Shown here: piece after piece, positions 10,901 through 22,314 of the stretch
Layout: each line of letters opens with the position of its first letter
How positions within the stretch are numbered: position 1 is the stretch's first letter
NCBI GenBank assembly: GCA_026075535.2
Contig: AP026541.1
Coordinates: 7,936,001-8,000,000 of the forward strand
Direction: 5' to 3'
Source: Tricholoma matsutake
Taxonomy: Eukaryota > Basidiomycota > Agaricomycetes > Agaricales > Tricholomataceae
Length of the DNA: 64,000 nt
Notes under the pieces: model-generated
Database searches by the model: none
Seen by the model: only the letters and a program-made list of their open reading frames with translations
Told to the model about the DNA's origin: nothing
Made by a program: the position numbers and the translations under genes

Positions 10901-11737
10901 GGAGGCGGCAAACGAATTCTTTTGGCACCCGCTGGCAGGTTACTGTAAAAAAGGAAATTTCTCAGAGTCACATGATGTTAGGTGCAAGTCAACAAAGTCA
11001 GGTAAATGCTAAAAAACCGGTCAAAATGTCAGGTCAAAGTCATGTCAGAAAAATGTGTGACCTGACTTTGACCTGACATGTAAAACATGCTCACTCTAGA
11101 AGATGTGTATTAGACCTTAATACAATAGTGTAGGGTACCTATTATAAAAGAATGCAAAGCTAGTAGTAGTAGTAGTAGTAGTAGTATTCAAGTAGTATTG
11201 AAGAAGATGGTAGGGAGATTTAGTGGCTATCACATGACTATACATGATCATGACGTATCAAGTCTATCACACAAATGACATTTGTACAATATTCTAACTC
11301 CATAAGTTCTGAATACATTGTTAGACATGTTAAGAATTTAAGGTTTTATCCAAGTTTTGCTTTGTTCAGAACATAAGTAGATGGTGATGTACAAACTGCA
11401 ATTTACATTAGATCAGAAACTTCTAACCATGAAACAACCAACGGCACTTGTTCCTCATGATCTCATCTTATCTTTGAAGAATGTATATTATGGGGATTTA
11501 TGATTTAGACAATGCTTTTTTTCTTATGCCTTTTTACAACCAAACTATCTAGAAGTGATGCCAACTGACTCAAATATATGACTTCATACTACATGACAAA
11601 AAGAAAGTTGACAAGTGGTTAGATTAAACCAAAAGATTGGTCTCCAAAGGATCACTGATATGATTTCTGAGCATTTCTGAGCATTCCTTGGAGCATCAGT
11701 GACTGGACTCATACAATTAGGGGCTTTTCAAGACTCA
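10901..11737. other. Non-coding spacer between cassette units
   Basis: Contains a 22-bp hairpin (11026-11079, listed separately), an AGT microsatellite (11161-11185) and AT-rich sequence. No supported gene. Confidence 0.45.
11026..11079. repeat. 22-bp hairpin built on AGGTCAAAGTCA
   Basis: Left arm 11026-11047 and right arm 11058-11079 are inverted copies with one mismatch, separated by a 10-nt A-rich loop. The core AGGTCAAAGTC recurs nearby. It could be a foldback remnant or a dyad binding site. Confidence 0.6.
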
Positions 11738-11756
11738 TGATCGATGGGTTAATTAA

Positions 11757-11830
11757 TGATCGACAATGATCGACAATGATCGAAATTGATCAACCATGAT
11801 CGACCATGATCAACAATGATCAGTATAATT
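11757..11830. repeat. Seven 10-bp TGATCGACAA-type repeats upstream of gene A'
   Basis: The tetramer GATC recurs every 10 bp seven times, with one more GATC at about 11740, some 115-190 bp upstream of the A' start codon. Units differ mainly as TGATCGAC versus TGATCAAC, a CpG-to-CpA change. Helical phasing suggests a protein-binding array, but it could equally be a short minisatellite. Confidence 0.6.
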
Positions 11831-11944
11831 GATTCCATAATGAAATGATTTCCCCTGCGTCCTGATTTGTACTTGTTTCAATACCACAACACCATACATA
11901 CACTTATCCACCATCACATCACATACATTACATCACTATACGTT

Positions 11945-14570
11945 ATGCCAGCTGAAGCCCATGTTCCTCCCGAACTCGTCCACTTTAAGCTGACAGGGCA
12001 AGACGTGGAAATCCTAGAAGCCAGAAAGGAACAATGGCGAGAGGGAGATCGTTCACAGCGGAACAAAATTGGTCAGAAAGTTTATGACGAAATGAAGAAA
12101 AAGAATCCCCACTGGTCTAGGGAAGATAAGGAGTTGAGGAAGAAGGTCAGTTCATGAATTGGAAAGTATTTTGCAATGGTTTTGAACAGGGCATTTTTGA
12201 ACAGGGTGTATATGCTTGGTTCCATACATACGGAAGAACTAGAGAATCGTCCAAGAAATTTAAGGGGATCAAGAAATGGATGGGTAGAAAGGTTCTCGCC
12301 ATTCAGGCAAAAGGGGAGTTAGAGGAAACGATTCAAGGAAAAATGGGTGGATGGGTAGAAGATACTTCATGCAAGGCAGACAATCAAAAGGCATTTGGCA
12401 CATACCAGAAGGAGTTGAGTAACCTTTGGGGGAAGCCATCGGAAGCAGAGAAAAGGAAGATGGAGGACCTGGCCGATATATGGAATCGAATGGGTCCCCC
12501 AGCTGAGGAGCAAGCAAGGTAGCCTGTAGTGTTGCCACTGGCTCAGCTGAGGTTTTTCAATAAAATGGATATAGCATACCAGATAAATCTGCTAAATTCA
12601 CCAGAATATTTGAGCCTATGGACGGGCCCATAAGCCGAGGGGTCGTCTGCCAACATTAGTTGAACTGATCGATCATCCCTGAGTTATTTAATAAACAAAA
12701 TTTGGCTTGATGGCTCAGCTTCAAATCAAAGCTGAGTGAATATGTCAAGAAGGGATGATTCGATAAGCTAATGTTGGCAGAAGACCCCTTGGCTTATGGC
12801 CCCATCCATATGCTCAAATATTTCAGTGAATTTAGAGAATATATCTGGTATGCTATGTCCATTTTATTGAAAAACCTCGGCTGAGCCAGTGGCAACACTA
12901 AAGGTAGGTCATTCACGTTGAATATTGGTATTATCAATACTAATGCAGAACAGGAATGCAAAACAGGCTCATAAGCATGTGAAGTCCTTCTGCAAGCAAA
13001 TGAAAAAGTCTTGTGGAATGGACTGTTTGGTATTAACATGCCACAAGGAAGTGAATGGAGTACTTGTCACGAATGCATTAAGTCTTTTCACTGTCTGAAT
13101 TTGTTTCTGCCAGTTAAACCTTTTTCTTTGTAGGCATGAATTTATGGGAGATCTTAGAGGGAAGTCTTTCTTCCAAGCAAACAAAGATTGGGATACCAAG
13201 CCAATCATGGGGCTTCTAAACATGCATGCAAAGGAGATGTATTGTAAATGGATAATTTCTCATTGGAAAGATTCAAAATAATTGTCTTTTGTTAGCTGCA
13301 GCCGACGAAGCAAAGTTCCAAGTTCCTATTGGAACCTCAAGTCAAAAGCCATATGTTCAGTTGGATATGGATGCCAACGGGAATCCATTGCTTCCTGAGC
13401 CTACTGACTGGCCGAGCAAAGGAATGGATAAGAAAGCATTAATCAGGTCATATGTCAGGTCAGCATATCATGAGTGGGTCAGCAATTGTTTGTTCATTCT
13501 CATCCCTGATGACTTGTCAGGTCTGGCTTGCAGTAATGAACGTGCCATCCCTCCTTGGATGTCGTTCATTGAAGATGCCGATAAGTACTTTGGGTTGGAT
13601 CAGGTTCCTGATGGTTTCAAGCTTATGGAACCATCAAAGATGAAGGACCGCCAGATCAAGGAGATTTTGACGCTTTGATACTCTAATCAGGAAAGTGATG
13701 GATTCGGTTTCAAATTCTATCGAGACAAAAAATTGAAGGGAAAGAAAAGATCAAGAGATGATTCCAATTCCAATTCCAATTCCAATGCTGATTCCAATGC
13801 CAAAACACCAAGCCGCCCAAGCCGCCCAAGGACCAGGAAGAGTGAGAGGGAGGGTAAAGGCAAAGAAAAGAGGGCAGAGAAGCCTGAGGAAAGGTGGACT
13901 GACCATATTGTTCCAGATTCAAGATGGCATAAATGGAGGGCTCCCACATTAAATGAGGTTGAGGAATTGGGTGAACTGTTTGATTTCACATTGGTCGATC
14001 AGATGGAGTCATCGGAAGAGGAAGATGTAATGCAGGCCAGACAACCAAAAGTCGGGCCAAGCAAGACACCAATTCTGATCGCAGGAAATTCCAAAGATAG
14101 CAAGATGCATCCAGTTAGGAAACAGCAGAAGCTCAGCCAGGCGAAGGAACTTGTTTGAAAGAGTACGATGTGACCATTAAGCAAACAGACTGGTAGGGCC
14201 ATGGATACTGGGAAGAGTGCCAACACTGCAACAAATGAGTATGAGATTCAGGGGGGGGATCAGCAAGAACCAGAGATGATGCAGAAAGGAAAGGTGATGA
14301 AATCAAGGTTAGCTGAGAAGATAAAGGAACCACCAAAGAAGAAGGCAAAAGTTTCTATCGATGTTCCTGCTCATTCACAATCTTTGAGTATGCTTGGTCT
14401 ATTTTGTCCAAGATGATGAATAATTGAAATGTCCTGCAGTTTTAAAGCCCCCTCAAAGGCAGTCTACTTGAAACACAACTGAAAAACCAGTACCAATAAG
14501 TGAGCAGTCTAATTTAAAGATAATTCCAAAGAAGGCAGAGAAGAAGAAACCAAAGGGAAGGAAAATGTAA
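11945..14570 (+). pseudogene. Cassette gene A' (unit 2): diverged, decayed paralogue of gene A
   Basis: Exons 1 (11945-12145, 201 nt), 2 (12205-12518, 314 nt) and 4 (13134-13243, 110 nt) have exactly the lengths of the gene A exons and encode matching motifs (WFHTYGRTRES, IQGKMGGW, IWNRMGPP, SFCKQMKKS, DTKPIM, KPYVQL). Lesions seen: intron 2 is swollen to 434 nt by a foldback insertion; one extra G in the GGG run near 13019-13021 shifts exon 3; the exon-3 donor reads AT where gene A has GT; and TGA at 13676-13678 replaces a Trp codon (FWYK in A). Past that TGA the frame stays open to about 14158 with an acidic/basic tail, and the final KKKPKGRKM end is still recognisable. Almost certainly not functional. 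The minisatellite starts about 115 bp downstream. Confidence 0.75.
12523..12900. mobile_element. Foldback/MITE inserted at the intron 2 donor of A'
   Basis: A 378-bp element with inverted arms of about 150 bp; the ends read TAGTGTTGCCACTGGCTCAGC and its inverse. It is flanked by AAGGTAG at 12516-12522 and again at 12901-12907, a 7-bp direct repeat that includes the exon/intron junction AAG|GTAG. Removing the element and one repeat leaves a normal 50-nt intron (GTAGGT...ACAG). Probably a non-autonomous hAT-like element. Four extra bases (CCTG) at the left end make the exact terminus uncertain. Confidence 0.75.
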
Positions 14571-15500
14571 AGATAGAAAAGTATCCAGACAAGCATAGTG
14601 GCCTTTTATTTTAATTTTCAAACATTCATTATATGTATTTTTCCTTGCATACACTAAGTATGAACCATTTATTTGTTGGGGTTATGACATGACACAACCT
14701 CCCATGACCCAATAAAATGACCCAATAAAATGACCCAACAAATGAACAGGCAGAATGATCACACAAAATGATCCGATGAGATGACCCGATAGAATGACCT
14801 GACAGAATGACATGAGGAAATGACCCAACAGAATGAACTGACAGAATGACCCGACCTGACACATAACCCAACAAATAACCCGACAAATGACTCAACAGAA
14901 CCATGTGACAGATAACATGACAACTGACCCAACAAAATGACCCGACAAAATGACAGCATAGAATGACCAGAAGAATTACAAGACAGAATGATCCTACAAA
15001 TGGCCTGACAAAATGACCTGACAGAATGACCCAACAGAATGATCTGACCAAATGACCAGACAGAATGGCCCGACAGAATGGCCCGACAGCAGGACCTGAC
15101 AGCAGGACCCAATGACTGACCCGACAGAATGACCAAACAGAATGACCCTACAAATGATCCCACAGAATGACCCTACAAATGACCCCACAGAATGACCCGA
15201 CAGAATGACCCGACAAATCACCCAACAAATTAGGCAACAAAATGACCCAACAAAACACAACAAAATGAGCTGACACAATGAGCCAATGCAATGACCCAAT
15301 AGAATAACCCGATAGAATAATCCAACAAATCATTGAAGAAATGACCCAACAAAATGACCCGAAGAAACAGAACAAATGAGCCGACACAATGAGCCAATGC
15401 AATGTCCAGATAGAATAACCCCATAGAATAATCCAACAAATCATCGAAGAAATGACCCAACAAAATGACCTGACAAAACAGAACGAATGACCCAACAGAA

Positions 15501-15760
15501 TGACCAGGCAGAATGATCCGACAGAATGACCGGGCAGAATGATCCGACAGAATGACCGGGCAGAATGATCCAACAGAATGACCGGGCAGAATGATCCAAC
15601 AGAATGACCGGGCAGAATGATCCAACAGAATGACCGGGCAGAATGATCCAACAGAATGACCGGGCAGAATGATCCAACAGAATGACCGGGCAGAATGATC
15701 CAACAGAATGACCGGGCAGAATGATCCAACAGAATGACCGGGCAGAATGATCCAACAGAA
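15501..15760. repeat. Homogenised 26-bp higher-order block
   Basis: Ten consecutive units at an exact 26-bp period (GATCC at 15515, 15541, 15567 and so on to 15749). Each is made of one TGACCGGGCAGAA and one TGATCCAACAGAA 13-mer. Near identity inside a degenerate array shows recent local amplification. Confidence 0.85.
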
Positions 15761-17392
15761 TGACCCAACAAAATGACCCAACAGAATGAGCCTACAAATC
15801 ACATGACCAAATGACCTGACTGAATGACCCGACAGAATGACCCGATGAAATGACCCGACAGAATGACCCGAAAAATGAGCTGACAAATGATGTGACAAAC
15901 ACAACAAAATTACGAGGATAGAATGACTGGACAGAAGCACCCGAGAGAATGACACGACAGATTGACCCAGCATAAATCACCCCACAAAATGACCAGATTG
16001 AATGACCATACAAATCACCCAATGGAGTGACCTGACCGAATGACCCTACAAAATGACCCAACAAAACACAACAAAATGACCCGACGATATGACCTGACAG
16101 AATGACCCGAGAGAATGACCCGACAAAATGACCCAACAGAATGAGCTTACAAACGACCTGACAAAATGACCCTATGCAACAAAATGTCCAAACAAATGGC
16201 CATGCAGAATGATCCGAAGAAAAATGAGCCCACAGAATGAGCCAACAAATGAACCTGCAAAATGACTCAACAAATGACCAGACAAATGACCTGACAGAAT
16301 GACCCGACAGAATGACCTGACAGAATGACCCAACAAAATGACCAGATGAATGACCCAACAATATGACCCAACAGAATGACCCAACAGAATGACCCTACAT
16401 ATGACCCGACAAAATGACCTGACAAAATGACCCAACCGATTGACCCGACAGAATGACCAACAAAAGGACCTGACAGACTGGCCCTACAAATGACCCAACA
16501 AATGACCTGACAAATGACCCAACAAATGACCCCACAGAATGAGCCAAAATATTTTTGGGGTTATTTGTTGGGTCATTTGTCGGGTCAGTCATTTGTCGGG
16601 TCAGTCATTTGTTGGGTTGGTCATTTGTCGGGTCAGTCTGTCGGGTCCTTTTGTCGGTCATTCTGTCGGGTCAATCTGTCGGGTCATTTTGTCGGGTCAT
16701 TTTGTCAGGTCAATCTGTCGGGTCATTTTGTCGGGTCATATGTAGGGTCAATCTGTCGGGTCAATCTGTCGGGTCCTATCGTTGGGTCATTCATCTGGTC
16801 ATTTTGTTGGGTCATTCTGTCGGGTCATTCTGTCGGGTCATTTTGTCAGGTCAGTTTTCATGGCATCTGTCGCATGGTTCTGTTGAGTCATTAGTCAGGT
16901 TATTTGTCAGGTTATTCTGTTGAGTCATTTTGTGTTTGTTTGGGTCATTTGTCAGGTCATTCTCCTGGGTCTTTCTGTCAAAAGACCCAACGAATGACAC
17001 CACAGAGTGACCCAGGAGAATGACCTGACAAATGACATGAGAAATGACATGAGAAATGACCCGACAAGTGACCCGACAACACCACCCGACGAAATCACTA
17101 AGGAACTGATCCAACAGAATGACCCGTTGGAATGACCCAAGAGAATGACCTGACAAAATGATTGGACAGAATGACCCAACAAATGACACGACAAAATGAC
17201 CTGACAAAATGACCCTAAGAAAGACTCGACGAATGACCCGATAGAATGACCCGACAGAATGACATGACAAAATGAACGGACCAATGTCCCGACAAATGAC
17301 CCGACAAATGATCCGGCAAATGACCCAACAAATGACCACACAGAATGACCTGACAAAATGACTGAAGAAATGACCCGACTGCAATCCTGCCA

Positions 17393-17575
17393 ATCACAAG
17401 CTGGGCCAAGCAAAACATCAATTCCAATCTCAGGAAATTCCAAAGATAGCGAGATGCATCCAGTTAGGAAACATCAGAAGTTCAGCATGGGGAATGAACT
17501 TGTTTGACAGAGTAGGATATGACCATTAAGCAACCAGATTGGTAGGGCCTTGGATAGAAAAGTGCTCATACATGA
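17393..17575 (+). pseudogene. Dispersed fragment of gene A' inside the minisatellite
   Basis: About 180 bp nearly identical to 14036-14215 in the 3' part of A' (both contain CAGGAAATTCCAAAGATAGC and GCATCCAGTTAGGAAACA). It is bordered on both sides by minisatellite units. It implies that the array and its flanking gene sequence were duplicated together. Not a functional gene. Confidence 0.8.
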
Positions 17576-18493
17576 AATGACCCAACAAAATGACCGAACC
17601 AATGGCCAGACCAAATGACCCAAAGAATGACCTGACAAATGAGCCAACAGAATGAGCCGACAGAATGAGCTGACAAATGAACCAACAGAATGACCCAACA
17701 AATGACCCGACAAATGACCCAACAGATTGACCCAACAGAATGACCCAACAAAAGGACCCGACAGACTGACCCTACAAATGACCCAACAAATGACCCGACA
17801 AATGACCCAACAGAATGACCCAAAATATTTTTGGTGTTATTTGTCGGGTTATTTGTTGGGTCAGTCTGTCGGGTCCTTTTGTCGGTCATTCTGTCGGGTC
17901 AATCTGTCGGGTCAATTTGTCGGGTCATATGTAGGGTCATTCTGTTGGGTCATTCTGTTGGGTCATATCATTGGGTCATTCATCTGGTCATTTCATCGGG
18001 TCATTCTGTCGGGTCATTCTGTCAGATCATTTGTTGGGTCATTTGTTGGGTCATTTTGTCGGTTCATGTGTCAGCTCATTCTGTGGGCTCATTTGCAAGG
18101 TCATTCTTCACTGACCCTACAAAAGACCCAACAAAAGACCCAACAAAAGACCTGACGAATGACACGATGGCATGACCCAGCAGAATGATCTGACAAATGA
18201 CCTGAAAAATGATGTGGCAAATGACCTGACAAATGACCTGACAAATGACCCGACAAATGACCCGACAGAATGACCTGAAACATTTGTCGGGTTATTTGTT
18301 GGGTCATTTGTAGGGTCAGTCTGTCGGGTCCTTTTGTCAGCTCATTCTGTTGGGTCAATCTGTCTGGTCATTTGTTGGTTCATTTTATCAGGTCATTTTA
18401 TGGACTAAAGATTGCATGCAGTAACCCATAAACACACATTTACTACTATCATACCAAAGCTGTTGACAATAATCAATTTAACACTACTTCACA

Positions 18494-21100
18494 TTACAAT
18501 AATGTTTCCCAGTTATACTGATGAATGCTGTCCAATTCTTCATTGGATTCGTCGATTGCCATGGCAAAAGAATCTGCATCATATTCATCTTCCATCCCTG
18601 ATGCCGGAGATTCCATTATCCTGGGCATGACCATCCTCAGTCGCTCGGCCTCCTGTTCCTTTGTTAATGTGCAACCACTCTCATCTACATTCTCAACCTC
18701 TGACATGGTATTCAATGCAACCTCTGGGGCTACCACTTGTGAACCCATCTCTCGATCATCCTGACCACTCACCAAAACTGCATGGGATGGTCCCACAACA
18801 GGTTGTTCTTCCTCCATTGCAGCGTCAGAGGTTCAATAATACTAACCAGAAGGATTTGGACTTGGTGTAATCCTGAGTTTGTTCAGCTGTAACATGCTGG
18901 GCTGAATAATGTCGTTGAAGACTCTTGAACTCCTTGGAGTGATAAAGGGTGATGTGAAATCATTAGGGGGATAAGGGGAGGGATATGGGACAATGTTCAT
19001 AGAATGTGAGGGATAGGGTGATGACAAAAAGCGGGATGGTGGCATGCTGAGACGCTCCATGGCACATCCATCCTCAGGCGTTCGGCGGTCGGAGGGCATT
19101 GTAGGTTGGGACATGACTTTGGTCAATGTTTGCAAATGCTGTTCCAGGAGTGCAGTATGGGCATTGTGGTTGCTGATAAGCACCCTTTGGCTCATTTCCA
19201 TTGCTACCATCATCTCCTTCATCTTCCTCATCTCCTCTCGAATCTCTGTCACCTCCTTTGTCAGTCGGTTATTCTCCCATTGAAGCTGTTGCACCATCGC
19301 CATTTTGCCCTCAACGCTCGCCTCACCATTGTTGACAACTCGGACAGCCTCACTGACCTGTTCCCCTTTCCGATTTACGAAGTAAAGGTACTCCGATGGT
19401 ACCTGCCCCAATGGATGCACTGTTACCGCCTCTGGACTCCCTCAGCAAGTCTCTCCACCATCCGACATGGCTTCGTCCTCCTCCGTCTTCCTGGATTTTG
19501 ACTTGGATTGACTTCTTGGCTTTGCTTTTCCTTTCACCTTTGGTGTCGCCACTGCTGTCCTTGTTGGTTTTGAAGTTGTCCCTCTCTTTGGTGTCACTGG
19601 TGGCTTTGGCGTCAATCCCCTGTTTGGGTGATGAAGTCTTAGCTGCCTCAGGTGGCCTTGAAGTGCTTTGGGTCCTGGTTGATCGGCATAGGCTTGGGTT
19701 TGATGAGGAGGGTTCCAACATGTTTTCATCGCCCAATGCAGGTGTTGTTGGGGTTGCTAGTGGTTCTGACTTGATGACCTGTGTCTTTCCTTCCTTTGTC
19801 AATGTCACTTTCCCTCTTGTCTGCCACTCCCCAGCAACCTTTGTACACTTCTGCTTGCGACCTCGACATGACAAACAAGCGGAGTTGCCTGCATACACGC
19901 ATCTCACCTCCAGCTTCACACACCTTGCGCAAGCCTCCAAGTTGCCCAAATTCGGTGTACACACAGTCTCTGTTCCAGGCTTCATGCTTGATTTTAATGT
20001 TGTTGCCTTGGGTTGTGATGTTCTTGAGGGTTGTGATGACCCCTCCACAAGCTGGTTGACCTCCTCTGAATCCACATCCATCACCTCTGCTGTATCCTTC
20101 TGCTTTCCTTTAACATCCACCTTCTTCATCCTGCTCCGTCCTCTGTCTCCTGCTTCTTCCCATGGGGCCTCTTCCTTTCTCGCCTCATCAGAAGAGTCAT
20201 TCACATACTCACTGCTTTTGATACGAGTCTGTGAATGGCTCCTCCGTCCCTTGGGAGTCATTTTTGAAAGCTGGTATTGTTTTGACGGATCCACTGTCAT
20301 TCTGGCCAAGGGAATGCTACGATGACTTGAAGCTGGGCCAGTTGAATTGGGAGGTGGGGGAATGATTTGTAAGATTTCATCCCTCGAATGAATCTGGATG
20401 TTGCCTGGGATGACGATTGGATTTATTATAGAGGCAGCCACTCTGTTCCGAACTGCACAAGGTACTATATGTGATTCAATATGTAGATAATTTAAGCTAA
20501 ACTGAGTGAAACCTACCTGGTGTCTGACGCCCTTCTGAAAACCACTCCCAAGTACTGCTGCCCTCCTCTGAAAGCATCGGGTGGTACCACAACAAGGGGT
20601 CCTCCCGCTTTATCTTGCCAAAGTCGACTTCCATTCCTTGAGTATCAGCTCGGTCAAGCTGCAAGGCCATGCTGATGAGCAGACGAGATGGGACAAAGTC
20701 ATATCGGCTGTCTCCCTCACATTCTGGTACGTCTTGAGCACCTGATGAAGTAGTGAACTAGGAAATACAGTTAAAAACTAATTGACAGGTAAATTGAGTT
20801 AACTTACAATCCAACTCTTCAACTTTTCCTCATTTACTGTATAGCCTCGGCCATGTTGTAGAAGAACGATCTCCAGCTTGCACTTGTCGATCCATACCAA
20901 CAACTGTTGCCCGACGAGGGTATTCAATCCCTGATTTAATAGAAATGATACATTATAGGATGGAATTTGGATAGTTAACAAACATACTGGTGAGTTTGGA
21001 AGTTCTTGAAGGAGTAGCAAAAGATCTTCATCACCTCTGAAGATTAGTGTTTGAAGGTCCAGTCCATGGTTATGTAACAGTCTTTTGGAATTTTGAGATG
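18494..21100 (-). pseudogene. Cassette gene B' (unit 2): internal Zn2Cys6 cluster plus coiled coil, likely damaged
   Basis: Minus-strand exons paralogous to gene B: about 21090-20988, 20930-20808 (123 nt, same length as in B), 20757-20517, and 20452 downward. The long exon has the cluster C-x2-C-x6-C-x7-C-x2-C-x6-C near 19,830-19,940 (CARC...CLSC), Lys/Ser-rich linkers, LGQVPSEYLYFV and a coiled coil (QLQWENNRLTKEVTEIREEM). A distal acidic piece (18494-18817) is probably the C-terminus, but its junction is unclear. Damage: the plausible frame changes once between about 19,640 and 19,740, a TGA sits at 19442-19444 just before the LGQVPSEY block, and no in-frame ATG exists at the 5' end, which lies inside a palindrome. 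Gene B is the reference for these judgements. Confidence 0.6.
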
Positions 21101-21487
21101 TAATCTGCTTGTTAAAGCTTTACAACTTATCCTGGCATTTCAGGACTTTTTGGATGTAATGTCAAGATAGGACCAAAAAGGTTTTGTCATTATACAACAG
21201 TGGTTCTTACAGAATTAAACATATTAAACACAAAACAATTTTTCCAGTTCATACACTTTTCTCAAAACCTCGGAAAATGTATAGACTGAAAAAATTGTTT
21301 TATGTTTAATATGTTTAATTCTGTAAAAACCACTGAGGCATAATGGCAAAACCTTTTCAATCATATCTTGACATTGTGTACAAAAAGTCCTAAAATGCCA
21401 GGATAAGTTGTAAGGCTTTGACAAGCAGATTACATCTCAAAATTCCAAAAGACTGTTACATAACCATGGACTGGACCTTCAAACACT
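21045..21487. repeat. Large palindrome spanning the B'/C' divergent promoter
   Basis: Arms 21045-21260 and 21274-21487 are inverted copies with roughly 85-90% identity by eye and a short spacer. The left arm includes the first recognisable coding exon of B' (HGLDLQTL), so its mirror image now lies on the C' side. It could be a foldback transposon or an inverted duplication of the B' 5' end. Confidence 0.85.
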
Positions 21488-21751
21488 ACCGAAGATGGCC
21501 TTTGTGATGGATCAATGGAGATGCGGTTGAATGGAAGGGAGGATGTCATTAATGTAAGATTCGGCAACTTGATTGTAGGAAGGCATTTACAGAGTTGATA
21601 TCCGAAGCTGAAGGGAGAATGACTGAACGATGTTGAAGTACTGGATCAGTATTGTTTTCGAGAATCAGATCAGAACCATGTGGTAAGTCAATTGATCGAT
21701 CAAGAACGCATGTACTAAAACAATTCAAACATCCCCGAAACCACTATTCCA

Positions 21752-22290
21752 ATGCCAAAGATCAAGGTAAGTGAATTGTGATACTAATTTACTTGTAATT
21801 ACACTGTTTTCAGGTGGTCCCGGAATCAAAACAACCTGCTCCCTCAATGCTGGACTACCAACCCTCCTCCAGACTGACAAAGTGTCAAAAGTTGGATGTA
21901 TCTTCGGATGGCAGTACCTCTGCTGTCCCCAACCCCAACACAGCTCCACTAACTCTTTCTACTGCTGAAATCGAGCCTCCAATGGTTCATTCTGGATTTC
22001 AGCCATCTTCAAAACTGAGAACTCGTCCAAAACTGAGCAGATCGATGGTCACCAGTACCTCCGCCCTCCCCAAAACACTGGCACCTCCTCAGGTTCCAAT
22101 AGCCATGATGAGACTGCCAGCCATCCATCCCCAATTTCAAGAGGGTTTTGTTGGGGGACTCATTCCGTCTTCCCAATTCTATGGCATGCCGGCGCTCACA
22201 CTTCCACTTGGTGGATATGTCGAGGATAGTGAGGATAGACATGTGAGGTTCAAGAGTCCACTGGAGGAGGGAACCCCACTCCACATATGA
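21752..22290 (+). CDS. Cassette gene C' (unit 2)
   Basis: A short exon 21752-21766 (MPKIK) is spliced across intron 21767-21813 (GTAAGT...TTTCAG) to 21814-22290. The protein is about 164 aa and Pro/Ser-rich with no known domain. It aligns with gene C at the REYQPSGRL/LDYQPSSRL block, QFYG...PLGG and the final HVRFKSP...PLHI. The start is less certain than in C, because the first 30 codons of C have no clear counterpart here; the upstream region was remodelled by the palindrome. It ends in TGA exactly where C ends. Confidence 0.55.
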
Positions 22291-22314
22291 CAGGCAACTA
22301 TAAACAAGCACCGG

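Larger units (their letters stand above)
14685..18400. repeat. 3.7-kb minisatellite of 12-13-bp units with strand switches
   Basis: Units TGACCCGACAGAA (13 bp) and TGACCCAACAAA (12 bp) fill the interval, broken only by the gene-fragment island at 17393-17571. Orientation flips repeatedly: forward to about 16545, reverse to about 16975, forward to 17825, reverse to 18110, forward to about 18280, reverse to about 18400. Two of the forward-to-reverse turns share the sequence CAAAATATTTTTGG, so they are palindromes. The reverse strand contains no stop codon in any frame of the 13-mer, which generates long fictitious frames of Gly-His-Ser-Val-Gly-Ser-Phe type. Non-coding. Confidence 0.9.

Noticed and set aside
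13676..13678. The TGA in A' as the result of a hidden intron or as CpG decay
   Set aside because: No donor/acceptor pair brackets it without losing conserved residues, and the aligned Trp codon (TGG) in gene A makes a G-to-A nonsense change simpler. The context is not CpG, so it is not counted in the CGA-to-TGA pattern.
14629..18358. Many long open frames with Gly-His-Ser-Val-Gly-Ser-Phe repeats, which look like a repetitive secreted protein
   Set aside because: The 13-bp minisatellite unit simply lacks stop codons on one strand. The frames switch strand with the array and have no consistent start, splice or domain structure.
14685..18400. CRISPR-like array of short repeats
   Set aside because: Units are contiguous 12-13-mers without unique spacers, and the genome is eukaryotic.
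19396..20325. 309-residue plus-strand open frame opposite B'
   Set aside because: It is antisense to the zinc-cluster exon, has no recognisable family, and its composition is that expected from the complementary strand of a Ser/Thr/Lys-rich gene.
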